From Candidatus Sphingomonas excrementigallinarum (GTDB lineage Bacteria; Pseudomonadota; Alphaproteobacteria; Sphingomonadales; Sphingomonadaceae): a stretch of 64,000 nucleotides of DNA. The notes beneath the pieces were generated by a model that did not search any database, had not been told where the DNA came from, and saw only the letters and a program-made list of their open reading frames with translations. Shown here piece by piece: positions 52,322 through 62,338 of the stretch (positions within the stretch are counted from its first letter, which is position 1; each line of letters starts with the position of its first letter). The stretch lies in the NCBI GenBank assembly GCA_019112965.1, contig DXIH01000171.1, forward strand, positions 1 to 64,000, in the 5' to 3' direction. Both the position numbers and the translations under genes were made by a program.

Positions 52322-54409
52322 TCATGCGCCGCCGGTGGCGGGCATGCAGGGCGAGGGATCGGCGATCCAGTCATGCCCGTCGGTCGCGGGCACCGTCTCG
52401 CCCCGACCAACACCGGGCTTCTTTCCCTTCGGCGTATAGAAGATATAGGCCATGCTGTTGTCGAACGCCCCGATGCGGCCATTGTCGCGCTCGGCGGCGG
52501 CGGCATCGATCTCGGGCTGTTCGACGCGGGCCCCCCGGACCATGCGGATGGTGCCGTCGCGCATCTCCCAGGCGCGGTGGTAATGGCGGCCGAACATCAC
52601 GGTATCGAAACTGGGCTTGGACGACCATTGCCCCGGCGCGGTCCCCGCGGGCAGGCGGACGGTCGTGGCGAAGCAGCTATATTCGGGCTTGGAATAAAAG
52701 GGCACATCGCGCCGCTGGTCGGCGCTGCGCAGGCGTCGCTCGGGCGGGCTGAAGCCGCCGCCGGGCAGCGCGAAGGACCGTCCGCCATCGTCATCCTTGT
52801 CCCAGTCGACGGTGCCGGTGCCCGCGATCGTCAGGATGCTTGCCTGCGCCTTCTGGTCGTAGCGCCACTGGACGCTCTCGATCGTCTGCCAGAAATCGCC
52901 GGTCATCTGCTGGCGGAAGGCGTCGAGCATCTGTCCCGGCGCCACCGCCGAAAATTGCATCTGCTGCTGGAGCCCGGTCACGCCGCGTATGATGGTCGTG
53001 GTAGTGATCCTGGCGGGCTTGTCGAATCCGGCGCGCGCGTCGATGTCGTAGAGCGTCGTATCGTCGGGGGCGCTGGCAAGCTGTCGGTCCAGCCGCTCCA
53101 GCGCATCGCCCCTGGCCGTCAGCGGCAGCACCCACTGCACCGGAAAGACCGGCCGCGCGGCGGGCGGCACCACGGCGGGCATCGTCCCGTCCAGCCAATA
53201 GGTCGCGCCGTCGATATGCGCGCGGACCAGGACATGGTCGAACAGCTGCGGCCCCGCCAGCCGCTGGTCGAACCCGTCATCGGCGCCGTTGGAATTGACG
53301 AGCACCGGCTCCGCCTCGATCCCCAGTTCGCGCAGCAAGGCGAGGAGCAGCGCGGTCTTGCCCTTGCAGTCGCCATAGCGGCGCTGCCACGTCTCGTCGG
53401 CGGAGGCGGGAGTCAGGTTGCCGCCGTTCAGCCCGACATAGATGTAGCGTATGTCCTGCTGGACCAGCTTCAGCGCGGCGGCGGCGCGGTCGAGCGGCTT
53501 GGCATGGGCGGCGGCGATCCGCGCCGCTTCCTGGCGCAGCGGGGAAGTCGGGGGCAGCATCGACGCTTTGGCATAAAGCGGGGCGAAGTGGCGGGATACC
53601 GAGGGCCAGTCGCCGAAATCGCTATATTCGGCGACCCGCTGCCACTGGTAACGCGGCGGCGCGTCCTTGGGCGGGGTGAGCGTCGCGGGATTGTCGAAGT
53701 CGAAAGCCACGCCATTGGGCTGGGGCTTGAGCGCAGGCACCATGTCCGGGCTGACCTTCAGCTGCGGCTTGTGTCCGGCGTCCCAGTTCAGCCCCAGATG
53801 ATAGCGCCCCGGCGCCGGGCTGGCGGCCAGCACCAGCAGCCCCGATGCCTTGCCGCCCATCGTCGGGTCCTTGGAAAAGCTGGTCCATTCGACGTCCAGC
53901 TCGTCGCCCACGCGCAGATCGGGCACCCGCAGGACGGCGGTCAGCGTGCCGTCGAGCATCGCCTCTTCCAGCTTGTCCTCGCGGCGAAGCACCTCGAACG
54001 AGGCGGCCTTCATCACGTCGATCGTCTGGCCGTCGCGGAGGACATGGATGCCGTGCACGATCGGTGGCCCCGCCGCCGGGTCCCAGGCGATGGCGATATT
54101 GCCGATCTGAAGCGCGTTGGATTGCAGGATCCTGACCTGATAGCCCATATATTGGGCCTGCCCCTGGTCGGTGATGTGCGCCACGACGTCCTGACGCCGC
54201 ATGAAGACCGGCCCGCCGACATTGTCGGGCACCGCCAGCGGTGCCGAGCGCGTGACCCAGGTGGGCGTCGGCCCGGTTGTCGGGCCGCGCTCCGCCCCCG
54301 CGGCCTGGCCCGTCGGCTTTGCGGCCTGCGGGCGCCCCGTCTGCGCCTCGACACCCCCGGCGGCGAGCGCCGATATCAAGGCGAACGCCATCACTCCACG
54401 CACCGTCAT
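52322..54409 (-). CDS. Exported DUF3857 / transglutaminase-like protein
   Basis: A 695-residue protein with signal peptide (ends GGVEAQ) and an AGGGGGGG site before the start. Residues about 60-260 are the DUF3857 beta-sandwich ([35 protein letters not shown]). Residues about 290-400 are a transglutaminase core: [15 protein letters not shown] and the catalytic Cys in [20 protein letters not shown], then [20 protein letters not shown] with the His and Asp. The rest is a second sandwich. These proteins act in the cell envelope, with unknown substrates. Two late Cys residues (SCFATTV and SPCMPATGG) are seen. Confidence 0.87.
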   Translation of the reverse strand: MTVRGVMAFALISALAAGGVEAQTGRPQAAKPTGQAAGAERGPTTGPTPTWVTRSAPLAVPDNVGGPVFMRRQDVVAHITDQGQAQYMGYQVRILQSNALQIGNIAIAWDPAAGPPIVHGIHVLRDGQTIDVMKAASFEVLRREDKLEEAMLDGTLTAVLRVPDLRVGDELDVEWTSFSKDPTMGGKASGLLVLAASPAPGRYHLGLNWDAGHKPQLKVSPDMVPALKPQPNGVAFDFDNPATLTPPKDAPPRYQWQRVAEYSDFGDWPSVSRHFAPLYAKASMLPPTSPLRQEAARIAAAHAKPLDRAAAALKLVQQDIRYIYVGLNGGNLTPASADETWQRRYGDCKGKTALLLALLRELGIEAEPVLVNSNGADDGFDQRLAGPQLFDHVLVRAHIDGATYWLDGTMPAVVPPAARPVFPVQWVLPLTARGDALERLDRQLASAPDDTTLYDIDARAGFDKPARITTTTIIRGVTGLQQQMQFSAVAPGQMLDAFRQQMTGDFWQTIESVQWRYDQKAQASILTIAGTGTVDWDKDDDGGRSFALPGGGFSPPERRLRSADQRRDVPFYSKPEYSCFATTVRLPAGTAPGQWSSKPSFDTVMFGRHYHRAWEMRDGTIRMVRGARVEQPEIDAAAAERDNGRIGAFDNSMAYIFYTPKGKKPGVGRGETVPATDGHDWIADPSPCMPATGGA

Positions 54410-54535
54410 AATCCCCCCCTTCCGCCCCGGAAGGCGGCCATAGTGGCAAAAAGGAACGGCGGTGCAAAGCGGGCTGCGCTTGCCCCTGCGCGGGTGATGG
54501 TGCATCGCCTGCCGTCCACGGCCCAGGGAGTATCC

Positions 54536-55840
54536 ATGCCCGTCACCGACATCGCCACCCGCGTCTATAATCACGGCTGGCGGCTCGACCCGGTCGTGCG
54601 CAGCCTGCTGGATACCGATTTCTACAAGCTGCTGATGTTGCAGATGATCCGGCGGCTTCATCCGGATGTGACGGCGACCTTCTCGCTCATCAACCGCAGC
54701 ACCCATATCCGGCTGGCCGAGGTGATCGACGAGGCCGAGCTGCGCGAACAGCTCGACCATGCGCGCACGCTGAAGTTCGGCAAGAAGGAGCTGATCTGGC
54801 TGGCAGGCAACAGCTTCTACGGCAAGCAGCGGATGTTCAGCCCCGAGTTTCTCGACTGGCTCGCCCGCTTCCAGCTGCCCGATTACGAACTGCGCACCGT
54901 CGACGGGCAGTTCGAGCTGCATTTCGACGGCCCCTGGGCCGAGACAACGATGTGGGAAATCCCCGCGCTCGCCATCGTCAACGAACTGCGCTCGCGCGCC
55001 GCGCTGAAGGGCAAGGGGCGGTTCGAGCTCGACATCCTCTATGCCCGCGCCAAGGCCAAGCTGTGGAACAAGGTCGAGCGGTTGCGCGAACTGCCCGACC
55101 TCGTGATTTCGGACTTCGGCACGCGGCGGCGGCACGGTTTCCTGTGGCAGCGCTGGTGTGTTGAGGCGCTGAAGGAAGGGCTGGGGGACCGCTTCATCGG
55201 TTCCTCCAACGTGCTGCTGGCGATGGACAACGACCTGGAGGCGATCGGCACCAACGCACATGAGCTGCCGATGGTGATGGCGGCACTCGCCCCCGACGAT
55301 GCGGGCGTGGCGGCCGCACCCTACCGCGTGCTGGAGGAGTGGCAGGCGCTCTATGACGGCAATCTGCGGATCGCGCTGCCCGATGCGTTTGGGACCACCG
55401 CCTTCCTGCGCAACGCGCCCGACTGGCTGGCCGACTGGACCGGCTTTCGCCCCGACTCCATGCCGCCGATCGAGGGGGGCGAGCAGATCATCGCCTGGTG
55501 GCAGGCGCATGGCCGCGATCCGCGCGCCAAGCTGCTGATCTTTTCCGACGGGATGGATGTCGACAGCATCGAGGCGACCTACCGCCATTTTCACGGCCGG
55601 GTGCGGATGAGCTTCGGCTGGGGCACCAACCTGACCAACGACTTTCGCGACTGCGATCCGGCGGGCGCGGCGGGGCTGGAGCCGATCTCGCTGGTCGCCA
55701 AGGTGATCAGCGCCAATGGCCGCCCGGCGGTCAAGCTCTCCGACAATCCGGCCAAGGCGACCGGCGATCCGGCGGAGATCGCGCGTTATCTGCGCATCTT
55801 CGGCCAGGACGGACGTCGGGCCAAGGCGGTGAGTGTGTGA
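54536..55840 (+). CDS. pncB: Nicotinate phosphoribosyltransferase
   Basis: A 434-residue cytosolic enzyme that makes nicotinate mononucleotide from nicotinate and PRPP in NAD salvage. [20 protein letters not shown] is the family's N-terminal block. [14 protein letters not shown] carries the His that is phosphorylated during ATP use. [10 protein letters not shown] and [12 protein letters not shown] form the phosphate-binding loops. The start at 54536 with AGGGAG five bases upstream is chosen within a much longer open frame that runs antisense through the DUF3857 gene. It is divergent from that gene. Confidence 0.94.
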   Translation: MPVTDIATRVYNHGWRLDPVVRSLLDTDFYKLLMLQMIRRLHPDVTATFSLINRSTHIRLAEVIDEAELREQLDHARTLKFGKKELIWLAGNSFYGKQRMFSPEFLDWLARFQLPDYELRTVDGQFELHFDGPWAETTMWEIPALAIVNELRSRAALKGKGRFELDILYARAKAKLWNKVERLRELPDLVISDFGTRRRHGFLWQRWCVEALKEGLGDRFIGSSNVLLAMDNDLEAIGTNAHELPMVMAALAPDDAGVAAAPYRVLEEWQALYDGNLRIALPDAFGTTAFLRNAPDWLADWTGFRPDSMPPIEGGEQIIAWWQAHGRDPRAKLLIFSDGMDVDSIEATYRHFHGRVRMSFGWGTNLTNDFRDCDPAGAAGLEPISLVAKVISANGRPAVKLSDNPAKATGDPAEIARYLRIFGQDGRRAKAVSV

Positions 55841-55935
55841 TCCCTGTTCCTCCCCTGCGAGGGCAGGGAAACAGAGGGGCATGACGTAACCCGCCTTTTC
55901 CGATAGCCTCGGGGGAAAGAACCCGAGGAGAGGTC

Positions 55936-56442
55936 ATGCCGAAGATCGGTCTTGCGCTTGCCCTGTTATGTGCCGCGACGTCCGCCCATGCCGGGGCTGT
56001 CGACACCTATAGCTGGGGCAAGCCCGGCGCCTCGCGCGAGGCGTTCGACGGCGGCAGCCGGGCTTGCATGTTGCAGGCCGCCAGGCGCGACGTGGCCGAA
56101 GATGACGAAACCAAGCGCTATGTGCGCGGCGCGCGGGTGTTGGACCGCGAAGTCAACACGCCCCCGACCGTCCCGACCGACGATATCTTCACGCAAAGCG
56201 AAAGGCAGGTGCTGCTTCGCCGGATGTACAATCCCGACAAGCAGGTCGATGCCCTGCAGGCCACGCTGCAAGGCGAAGTGGATCAGTGCCTTCGACAGGC
56301 GGGCTATGTCCGCTTCGCCTTGACCCGCGATCAGGCGCGGATGCTCAAACGCTATCGCCCCGGCACCGAGCAGCGGCGAGCCTATCTCTACACGCTGGCC
56401 AGCGACGCCCGGATCGTCGAGGCGCAGAAAGTCGCCGACTGA
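55936..56442 (+). CDS. Small periplasmic protein of unknown function
   Basis: A 168-residue protein with signal peptide (ends TSAHAG) and a GAGGAGAGG ribosome-binding site. Two Cys at about residues 45 and 115 (SRACMLQAARR and DQCLRQAGYVRFALT) probably form a disulphide. The C-terminal part (LTRDQARMLKRYRPGTEQRR then AYLYTLASDARIVEAQ) resembles a pattern I recall in sphingomonad hypothetical proteins. A small stem of CCTCCCCTGC type lies between pncB and this gene. No function can be given. Confidence 0.8.
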   Translation: MPKIGLALALLCAATSAHAGAVDTYSWGKPGASREAFDGGSRACMLQAARRDVAEDDETKRYVRGARVLDREVNTPPTVPTDDIFTQSERQVLLRRMYNPDKQVDALQATLQGEVDQCLRQAGYVRFALTRDQARMLKRYRPGTEQRRAYLYTLASDARIVEAQKVAD

Positions 56443-56536
56443 CCCTTGCGGTGTCCGTGCCTGGCTTGGCGGCCGTCGTTCGTGATAAGCGGTTGATCGA
56501 ACAGGCAGATATGCCTGGCGAACACGGGAGAGGACC

Positions 56537-57631
56537 ATGCACGACACCGATCGTCGGACCATCATCGCAGGGCTGGGGGCCGGGCTCGCGCTGGCGGCGG
56601 GGAGCGGAGCCTGCGCCGCACCGCGCGGGCGCAAGGCCGGTTACGCGATCGTGGGGCTGGGCCGCTATGCCGAGCTCATCATGTCGAAATTCGCGGAGTG
56701 CGACCAGTCGCGCCTCGCCGCACTGGTCAGCGGTACGCCTGAGAAGCTGGCCCGCTTCGGCGAGGAGTACGGCGTGCCCGAGAGTCACCGCTATTCCTAC
56801 GCCGATTTCGACCGCATCCGCGACAATCCGGACGTGGACATCGTCTATGTGATCCTGCCCAATGCGATGCACGCCGAATATACGGTGCGCGCGGCCAAGG
56901 CGGGCAAGCATGTCATGTGCGAAAAGCCGATGGCGGTATCGGTCGCGGAATGCCGCACGATGATCTCGGCGTGCCGGGCGGCGGGGCGCAAGCTGATGAT
57001 CGGATATCGATCCCGGTTCGAACCGCACAACCGGCTGGCGATCGACCTGGCGCGCAAAGGTTTTGTCGGGCCGACGCGGATCATCACCGCCGACCATGGC
57101 TTCAACGCACAGCCCAACCAGTGGCGGCTCGACCGCACGCTGTCGGGCGGCGGGTCGCTGATGGACATTGGAATCTACAGCCTGAACGCCACCCGCTATC
57201 TGACCGGCGAGGAGCCGGTCGAGGTCAGCGCGATCGAATCCACCGACCGCCGCGATCCGCGTTTCCGCACCGTCGAGGACCGGATCAGCTTCCTGCTGCG
57301 CTTCCCGTCGGGGATCGAGGCGACCTGCGTGTCGAGCTATAGCTCCAACCACAATATGTACCGCGTGTCGGGCACCGATGGCTGGATCGAACTGGAACCC
57401 GCCACCTCCTATGAGGGGCAGAAGATGTGGGTCCGCCGCAACGGCCGAACCGAGGAGCAGCAGGTTCCGGCTGACAACGGCCAACATGCCGGACAGCTCG
57501 ACCATTTCGCCGAATGCATCGCGAACGGCACCGATCCGCTGGTGCCTGGCGAGGAAGGGCTGGCCGATATGCGGGTGATCGAGGCGATCTATCGCTCCGC
57601 GCGCGAGGGGCGGCGGATCACCCTGGCCTGA
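56537..57631 (+). CDS. Gfo/Idh/MocA oxidoreductase, periplasmic glucose-fructose-oxidoreductase-like
   Basis: A 364-residue protein with GGGAGAGGA upstream. The N-terminus has a twin-arginine-like signal (TDRRTIIAGLGAGLALAAG) ahead of the Rossmann fold (YAIVGLGRYAELIM). VMCEKPMAV is the family EKP motif with the catalytic Lys, and GGGSLMDIGIYSLNATRYL is typical of the C-terminal domain of glucose-fructose oxidoreductases and related exported members. Export with bound NADP via Tat is known for the Zymomonas enzyme. The sugar substrate here is unknown. Confidence 0.88.
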   Translation: MHDTDRRTIIAGLGAGLALAAGSGACAAPRGRKAGYAIVGLGRYAELIMSKFAECDQSRLAALVSGTPEKLARFGEEYGVPESHRYSYADFDRIRDNPDVDIVYVILPNAMHAEYTVRAAKAGKHVMCEKPMAVSVAECRTMISACRAAGRKLMIGYRSRFEPHNRLAIDLARKGFVGPTRIITADHGFNAQPNQWRLDRTLSGGGSLMDIGIYSLNATRYLTGEEPVEVSAIESTDRRDPRFRTVEDRISFLLRFPSGIEATCVSSYSSNHNMYRVSGTDGWIELEPATSYEGQKMWVRRNGRTEEQQVPADNGQHAGQLDHFAECIANGTDPLVPGEEGLADMRVIEAIYRSAREGRRITLA

Positions 57632-57748
57632 CGTCCCGTTTTACGTCGTCGAAGCCCTTCGCATTTCAGGGATTTCAGGCGCACGTCATCTTGGCCCGTG
57701 TGCGGCGCTGATATGCTCGCCCCCTGAAGCTGGCATGGGGATGGTGGC

Positions 57749-59512
57749 ATGGTGAAGGGGGCAGGGGCCGGGCGGATCGCGATCGCGATGCTGCTGGCCG
57801 GGGCGGCGGCGAGCCCGGCGATGGCGGAGGGCTGCAAGGTCGGGCTGATCGCCGCGATTCCGGTCACGATGCAGGGCCTGCGTCCGGTGGTCGAGACGCA
57901 GATCAACGGCAGGCCTGCGCCGTTCGTCCTGGACAGCGGCGCCTTTTACAGCACGATCCCGCCCGCGCGGGCGCGGGAGTTCGCCCTGCCGCAAGAGGCG
58001 CTGCCGTTCGGCTTCCACGTCAACGGCATCGGCGGCAGTTCGGACGCGAGCGCGACGACGGTTCGGCATTTCACCCTGGCGGGCGTCGACATCCCCCGCG
58101 TCCAGTTCATCGTCAGCGGCAGCGAGGTGGGGCAGACCGGCTTGCTCGGCCAGAATGTGCTGGAACTGGGCGATGTCGAATATGACCTGCCCGGCGGCAT
58201 GGTCCGACTGTTCCGCCCGAGCAACTGCGGCAAGACGGCGATGGCCTATTGGACCGAGGGGAAGCCGTTCTTCGAGCTGCCGATCGAATCGATCGAGGCG
58301 GGGCATCACCATACGGTCGGGACGGTCGAGCTGGACGGCGCGAAGCTGAACGCAACGTTCGACACCGGCGCCGCGCGCACCGTGGTCTCGCTGAGGGCGG
58401 CGGCGCGGGCGGGCGTCCATCCGGGCGATCCGGGGGTGGAGTCGGCGGGGGCGGGCTATGGCGTGGGCAGCCATGCCGTGCGCGACTGGATCGCCCGGTT
58501 CAAGCTGTTGAAGATCGGCAACGAGGAACTGCACAATGTGCGCCTCCACATCGCCGATCTGGGACCGATCGACACCGATATGCTGCTGGGCGCGGACTTC
58601 TTCGTGTCGCACCGCGTCTATGTGTCCAATGCGCAGCGGCGGCTGTATTTCACCTATACCGGCGGACGGCTGTTCGATGCGGTTGCGCATATCGATCCGG
58701 GCGCGGCGGCGGTCGTCGCGCAGAATGGCGACATGACGGCGACGCCGACCGATGCCGAGGGCTATGGCCGTCGCGGCGCGATGTTCGTGACCCAGCATGA
58801 TCTGCCGCGTGCGATCGACGATTTCACCAAGGCGATGGCGCTGGCCCCCAAGGACCCGCGCTTTCCCCGCCAGCGCGCGCTCGCCTATCTGCAGCAGCGC
58901 CGCCCGGTGCTGGCGATCGACGATCTGAACACCACGTTGAACCTCGATGCCAGCGATAGCCGAGCGCGGATGATCCGCGCCGAGCTGCGGTTGCGGGCGG
59001 GCAATCCGGCGGGGACGATCGCCGACCTCGACCTGCTGAACGGCCAGTTGGCGCGCGAGGACGATGCGCGGATGCAGATGGCGCAGCTGTATTCGGGGGC
59101 GGACGCCTTCGACGCGGCGATCGCGCAATATGATCTGTGGATGGCCGCGCACCGCGAGGATTCGCATCGCAGCACCGCGCAGAACGGCCGATGCTGGTCG
59201 CGGATGCTGGCCAACAAGGATCTCGACAAGGCGCTGGGCGACTGCAACGCCGCCGTCCACGCGATCCCCGGCAATCCGAGCTTCCTCGACAGCCGGGCCT
59301 TCATCCATCTGCGCCAGAAGGACGACCGGGCTGCGCTGGCCGATTTCGACGCGGCGCTGGCGATCGATCCGAAGCGGCCCTGGGCGCTATACGGGCGCTC
59401 GCTCGCCGAGACGCATCTGGGCATGACCACCGAAGCCGCGCGCGACCGGACGCTGGCGGTGGGGCTGGACAAGCGGATGCCCGAACGGATCAGGAAATAC
59501 GCGATCGGCTGA
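57749..59512 (+). CDS. Exported retropepsin-like aspartyl protease with TPR repeats
   Basis: A 587-residue protein with signal peptide (ends SPAMAEG). Two single-domain aspartyl-protease-like units are visible: FVLDSGAFYSTIPP near residue 62, and NATFDTGAARTVVSL near residue 205, each followed by the second-half pattern (LLGQNVLEL, MLLGADFF). From about residue 345 to the end are tetratricopeptide-like repeats (AIDDFTKAMALAPKDPRFPR, ALADFDAALAIDPKRPWALY). The layout suggests a periplasmic protease or binding protein with a protein-interaction tail. The first unit has DSG and the second DTG, so both could contribute to one active site. Confidence 0.83.
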   Translation: MVKGAGAGRIAIAMLLAGAAASPAMAEGCKVGLIAAIPVTMQGLRPVVETQINGRPAPFVLDSGAFYSTIPPARAREFALPQEALPFGFHVNGIGGSSDASATTVRHFTLAGVDIPRVQFIVSGSEVGQTGLLGQNVLELGDVEYDLPGGMVRLFRPSNCGKTAMAYWTEGKPFFELPIESIEAGHHHTVGTVELDGAKLNATFDTGAARTVVSLRAAARAGVHPGDPGVESAGAGYGVGSHAVRDWIARFKLLKIGNEELHNVRLHIADLGPIDTDMLLGADFFVSHRVYVSNAQRRLYFTYTGGRLFDAVAHIDPGAAAVVAQNGDMTATPTDAEGYGRRGAMFVTQHDLPRAIDDFTKAMALAPKDPRFPRQRALAYLQQRRPVLAIDDLNTTLNLDASDSRARMIRAELRLRAGNPAGTIADLDLLNGQLAREDDARMQMAQLYSGADAFDAAIAQYDLWMAAHREDSHRSTAQNGRCWSRMLANKDLDKALGDCNAAVHAIPGNPSFLDSRAFIHLRQKDDRAALADFDAALAIDPKRPWALYGRSLAETHLGMTTEAARDRTLAVGLDKRMPERIRKYAIG

Positions 59513-59517
59513 TGTCC

Positions 59518-59621
59518 GTTTCCTCCCCTGCAAGGGGAGGTGGCAGTCCGCAGGACTGACGGAGGGGTTTCACCATCAGCGGGGACATCCCTCCACCAGC
59601 TTCGCTGGTCCCCAGGGAGGA
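59518..59621. repeat. Intergenic palindromic repeat, family B
   Basis: CCTCCCCTGCAAGGGGAGGTGGCAGTCCGCAGGACTGACGGAGGGG and, further on, CCCTCCACCAGCTTCGCTGG form two sub-hairpins and pair with each other. The same pattern (GGTGGCAG-hairpin-CTGACGGAGGGGT, then CCCTCCACCA-hairpin-TGGT) sits inside the family A element at 51459-51652. It begins five bases after the protease-TPR stop. Confidence 0.8.
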
Positions 59622-59624
59622 TTC

Positions 59625-59786
59625 TTAGAGCAGGATGACATGAGACTAACTTACCCCTCCCCTTCAGGGGAGGGGCTGGGGGTGGGGCGCCTCCGCAAGC
59701 GTGCAGCGCGTGGCGAGGCCCCACCCCAACCCCTCCCCTGAAGGGGAGGGGCTTACGTTGGTTCAAGGCAATGTCATCATAGTCTA
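59625..59786. repeat. Intergenic palindromic repeat, family C, full-length copy
   Basis: The element begins TTAGAGCAGGATGACATGAG and ends CAATGTCATCATAGTCTAG. Two CCCTCCCCTTCAGGGGAGGG palindromes flank GGGGTGGGGC and GCCCCACCCC. About 160 bases long, it closely matches 51296-51458. Its right-hand CTA is, on the minus strand, the TAG stop codon of the adjacent TonB receptor gene. Confidence 0.85.
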
Positions 59787-61928
59787 GAACGCCTTCGACA
59801 CGCCGACGAAGAAGCCGCGACGCGGGCCGTATTGCGGTGCGCCGACACCGACGCCGGTCCCGTCGCGGATTTCGTATTTGTGGTCGAGCGCGTTGATGAC
59901 GTCGAACCGGATGTCCAGGTTCGGCCCGGCCAGATGCTGGCTCGCGGTCAGGTTGAATTGCGCATAGGGGGCCAGCTTGGCGCCGTTGGGAATCGAATTG
60001 ACGTCGTCGTCGCGACGAAGCCCCGAGCCATAGATCATGCTGCCGCCCAGCTTCGTGCCGCCGTGGAAGGCATAGGACACGCCCGCCGACCCGGTGAACG
60101 TCTGGTCGTGATCCAGATAGATGTAATGCCGCGCAATATAGTCGAGATCGTCCTGGCCGAAGCTGAACTGGCTGGACAGGATATCGCGCCCCTTGGCCTT
60201 GGCGGCGGCGAAATTGGCATAGGCGAGCAACGGGCCACGCTGGTAGCTCATATTCGCCTCGATCCCGCCGATGCGGCCCTGGCGGTAGTTGAACGGGGTC
60301 AGGATGATCGGCGCGCCGAACTGCCCTTCGTCGATCAGGTTCTTCGAGATGCGGTAATAGGCGTCGATGCCATAGGTGAAGTAGCGGCTCAGCTTGGCCT
60401 GGAAGCCGACATCGAAATAATCCTGCCGCTCGGCATAGGGCACGTCGTTGACGGTAACGGACGGATAGGCGCTGGTGCCAACGAACTTGGCGATGCTGGT
60501 ATTGCCGACCAGCTCGAAGGGCGGTGGCACGAAGTAGCGCGAATAGCCCGCATGCAGCGTGTAGATGTCATCCGGCTGCCAGACCAGGTTGACGCGCGGC
60601 GACAGCTGCCCCTCGCGCCGATAGCCGTTATACAGGTCATAGCGCGCGCCATAGTTGAGCGTCAGCCGGGGCAGCAGCTTCCATTCGTCCTGAAGATAGG
60701 CGCTGAAGCTGGTCGCGGTCTTGCCGCTATTGTCGACGATCGCGATCGGCTCGCCCGTCTGGGCACCGTTGGCGTCGACGGGGAAGACATTGGTCGTGGT
60801 CGCGCTGGTCGAACGGTCGCGCGTCACCAGCAGGCCGCCGCGCAGCGTGTGCGCATCGCCGACATGATAGACGGCATCGACCTGCCCGCCGATCGCGAAG
60901 TCCTGCTTATAGGCCTGCTGCGCCTGCCCGTTATAGAGCAGCTCGCCCAGGATATCGGGGCGATAGCGCAGCGACGAATAGCGCGCGAAGAGCGAGGCCT
61001 GCACCGTCAGTGGTTCGGCATCGTGGAGGAAGGCGAGCTGGCCGAAGCCGGTCTTCTCCAGCTGCGTTTCGTTCAGCTTCTCGCTGGGAAAGGCAGTCTG
61101 GCCGCCGACGCTCCAGCCTGCGCTCGGCTGCTGGCCGACGGGGTTGGGGATCTGGAACCACTGGTTGGAATAGCCGCCGACAAAGGACAGGCGGTTCTGG
61201 TCGTCCAGGATATGGTCGACATAGGCAAAGCCCTGATACTGGTCGGTATCGTCGTGCACGGGGTTGGAGCGGCCGTCGACGCTCTCGATGCCAAGGCCGC
61301 TGTGCCGGTAATCGCCCGACACGAAATAGTTGGTGCTCCCCGAAGAGCCGCCATAGGTCAGGCTGGGCTGGATGGTGTTGTGGCTGCCGCCATAGATCGA
61401 CGCGGTGCCGCCATTGTCGAACAGCCCGCTCTTGGTCGTGATGTCGATAACGCCCGCCGTGCGCAGGCCGTACTGGGCGGGCAGCGCGCCGGTCAGGATG
61501 TTGACCTTGTCGACCAGGCGCGGCGACAGGGTCTGGCCGAACACCGCCAGACCTTCGGGCAGGATGGTGCCGTTGATGCGGTACTGCAGGCCGTTATGGT
61601 CGTCGCGAACGTGGAACTGGCCGAAGCCGTCCTGCACGATGCCGGGCGCCTGGAGCAGGATCTGGTTGAACTGCTGGTTCTCACCGCCGGGCAACGCCTT
61701 GATCGTGTCGCTCGTGATTTCATAATTGGAGGCGCCCAGGCTTGGCTGGATATGCGCGCGGGCCGTATCGAGTCGCTTGGCGGTCACGACGATGTCGGAC
61801 GACGCGCCGCTGCTGCTATCGGCGGTCGATGGGTCGGCACTGGGCGTCGGCACCCCTCTGACCTGCGCCACGGCCGGAACGGCAAGGGCGGAAGAGGCCA
61901 CGCAGCACAAAAGGGCACAGACACGCAT
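59784..61928 (-). CDS. TonB-dependent receptor
   Basis: A 714-residue outer-membrane receptor. The start at 61928 has GGGAG seven bases upstream and gives a signal peptide (ends PAVAQ). A short linker precedes DIVVTAKRLDTARAHIQPSL, then plug motifs YEITSDTIKALPGGENQQFN, LLQAPGIVQDGFGQFHVRDD and ILTGALPAQYGLRTAGVIDI. The barrel ends in FVGVSKAF with a terminal Phe. This shorter receptor type is related to those for cobalamin or metal-chelate ligands, but no ligand is indicated by context. The stop codon is inside a repeat element. Confidence 0.92.
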   Translation of the reverse strand: MRVCALLCCVASSALAVPAVAQVRGVPTPSADPSTADSSSGASSDIVVTAKRLDTARAHIQPSLGASNYEITSDTIKALPGGENQQFNQILLQAPGIVQDGFGQFHVRDDHNGLQYRINGTILPEGLAVFGQTLSPRLVDKVNILTGALPAQYGLRTAGVIDITTKSGLFDNGGTASIYGGSHNTIQPSLTYGGSSGSTNYFVSGDYRHSGLGIESVDGRSNPVHDDTDQYQGFAYVDHILDDQNRLSFVGGYSNQWFQIPNPVGQQPSAGWSVGGQTAFPSEKLNETQLEKTGFGQLAFLHDAEPLTVQASLFARYSSLRYRPDILGELLYNGQAQQAYKQDFAIGGQVDAVYHVGDAHTLRGGLLVTRDRSTSATTTNVFPVDANGAQTGEPIAIVDNSGKTATSFSAYLQDEWKLLPRLTLNYGARYDLYNGYRREGQLSPRVNLVWQPDDIYTLHAGYSRYFVPPPFELVGNTSIAKFVGTSAYPSVTVNDVPYAERQDYFDVGFQAKLSRYFTYGIDAYYRISKNLIDEGQFGAPIILTPFNYRQGRIGGIEANMSYQRGPLLAYANFAAAKAKGRDILSSQFSFGQDDLDYIARHYIYLDHDQTFTGSAGVSYAFHGGTKLGGSMIYGSGLRRDDDVNSIPNGAKLAPYAQFNLTASQHLAGPNLDIRFDVINALDHKYEIRDGTGVGVGAPQYGPRRGFFVGVSKAF

Positions 61929-62107
61929 AAGCAGACTCCCATGATACATAGTCTCTTGATGCGCGTGGAATTGCCGCCCGCCGGAGGAATGGCAAGCGGT
62001 CACGACCTTTGTGACTCATTTGTAAGCAGAGCCTCATCTGCCCTCCATCGGGGCGACGGGGCGGGAAGATGATGGCCAGTGGCCATCCGAGCGGCTAAGA
62101 TACGGAA

Positions 62108-62287
62108 ATGGCCGAACGCTTCGAAAGACACCGCCAGCCCTGGCGCCAGGACGAGATCCAAAAGCTCCACACGCTGGCAAAGAAGGGCATGGCGCTAAAG
62201 GCCATCGCCAAGGCGCTGACCCGCAGCGAGGAGTCGGTCAAGGCGCGCGCGAAGGAAGACGGGCTGTCGATCGCCAAGCTGCACTGA
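62108..62287 (+). CDS. 59-residue helix-turn-helix-like protein
   Basis: A short gene encoding MAERFERHRQPWRQDEIQKL and a further 39 residues. The sequence WRQDEIQKLHTLAKKGMALK then AIAKALTRSEESVKARAKED resembles a small Myb/SANT or GcrA-type DNA-binding helix-turn-helix. It is highly basic. The start lacks a strong ribosome-binding site. It lies alone between the TonB receptor promoter side and a convergent phosphoribosyltransferase gene. Likely a small nucleic-acid-binding protein; the target is unknown. Confidence 0.7.
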   Translation: MAERFERHRQPWRQDEIQKLHTLAKKGMALKAIAKALTRSEESVKARAKEDGLSIAKLH

Positions 62288-62300
62288 GGTTCGGGGTGGC

Positions 62301-62321
62301 GGGCGCGTGACATGCGCGCCC
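62301..62321. terminator. Possible hairpin between convergent genes
   Basis: GGGCGCG and CGCGCCC enclose a seven-base loop between stops at 62287 and 62339. There is no T-tract, so termination is uncertain. Confidence 0.4.
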
Positions 62322-62338
62322 GGCCGGTACGTCGATCG

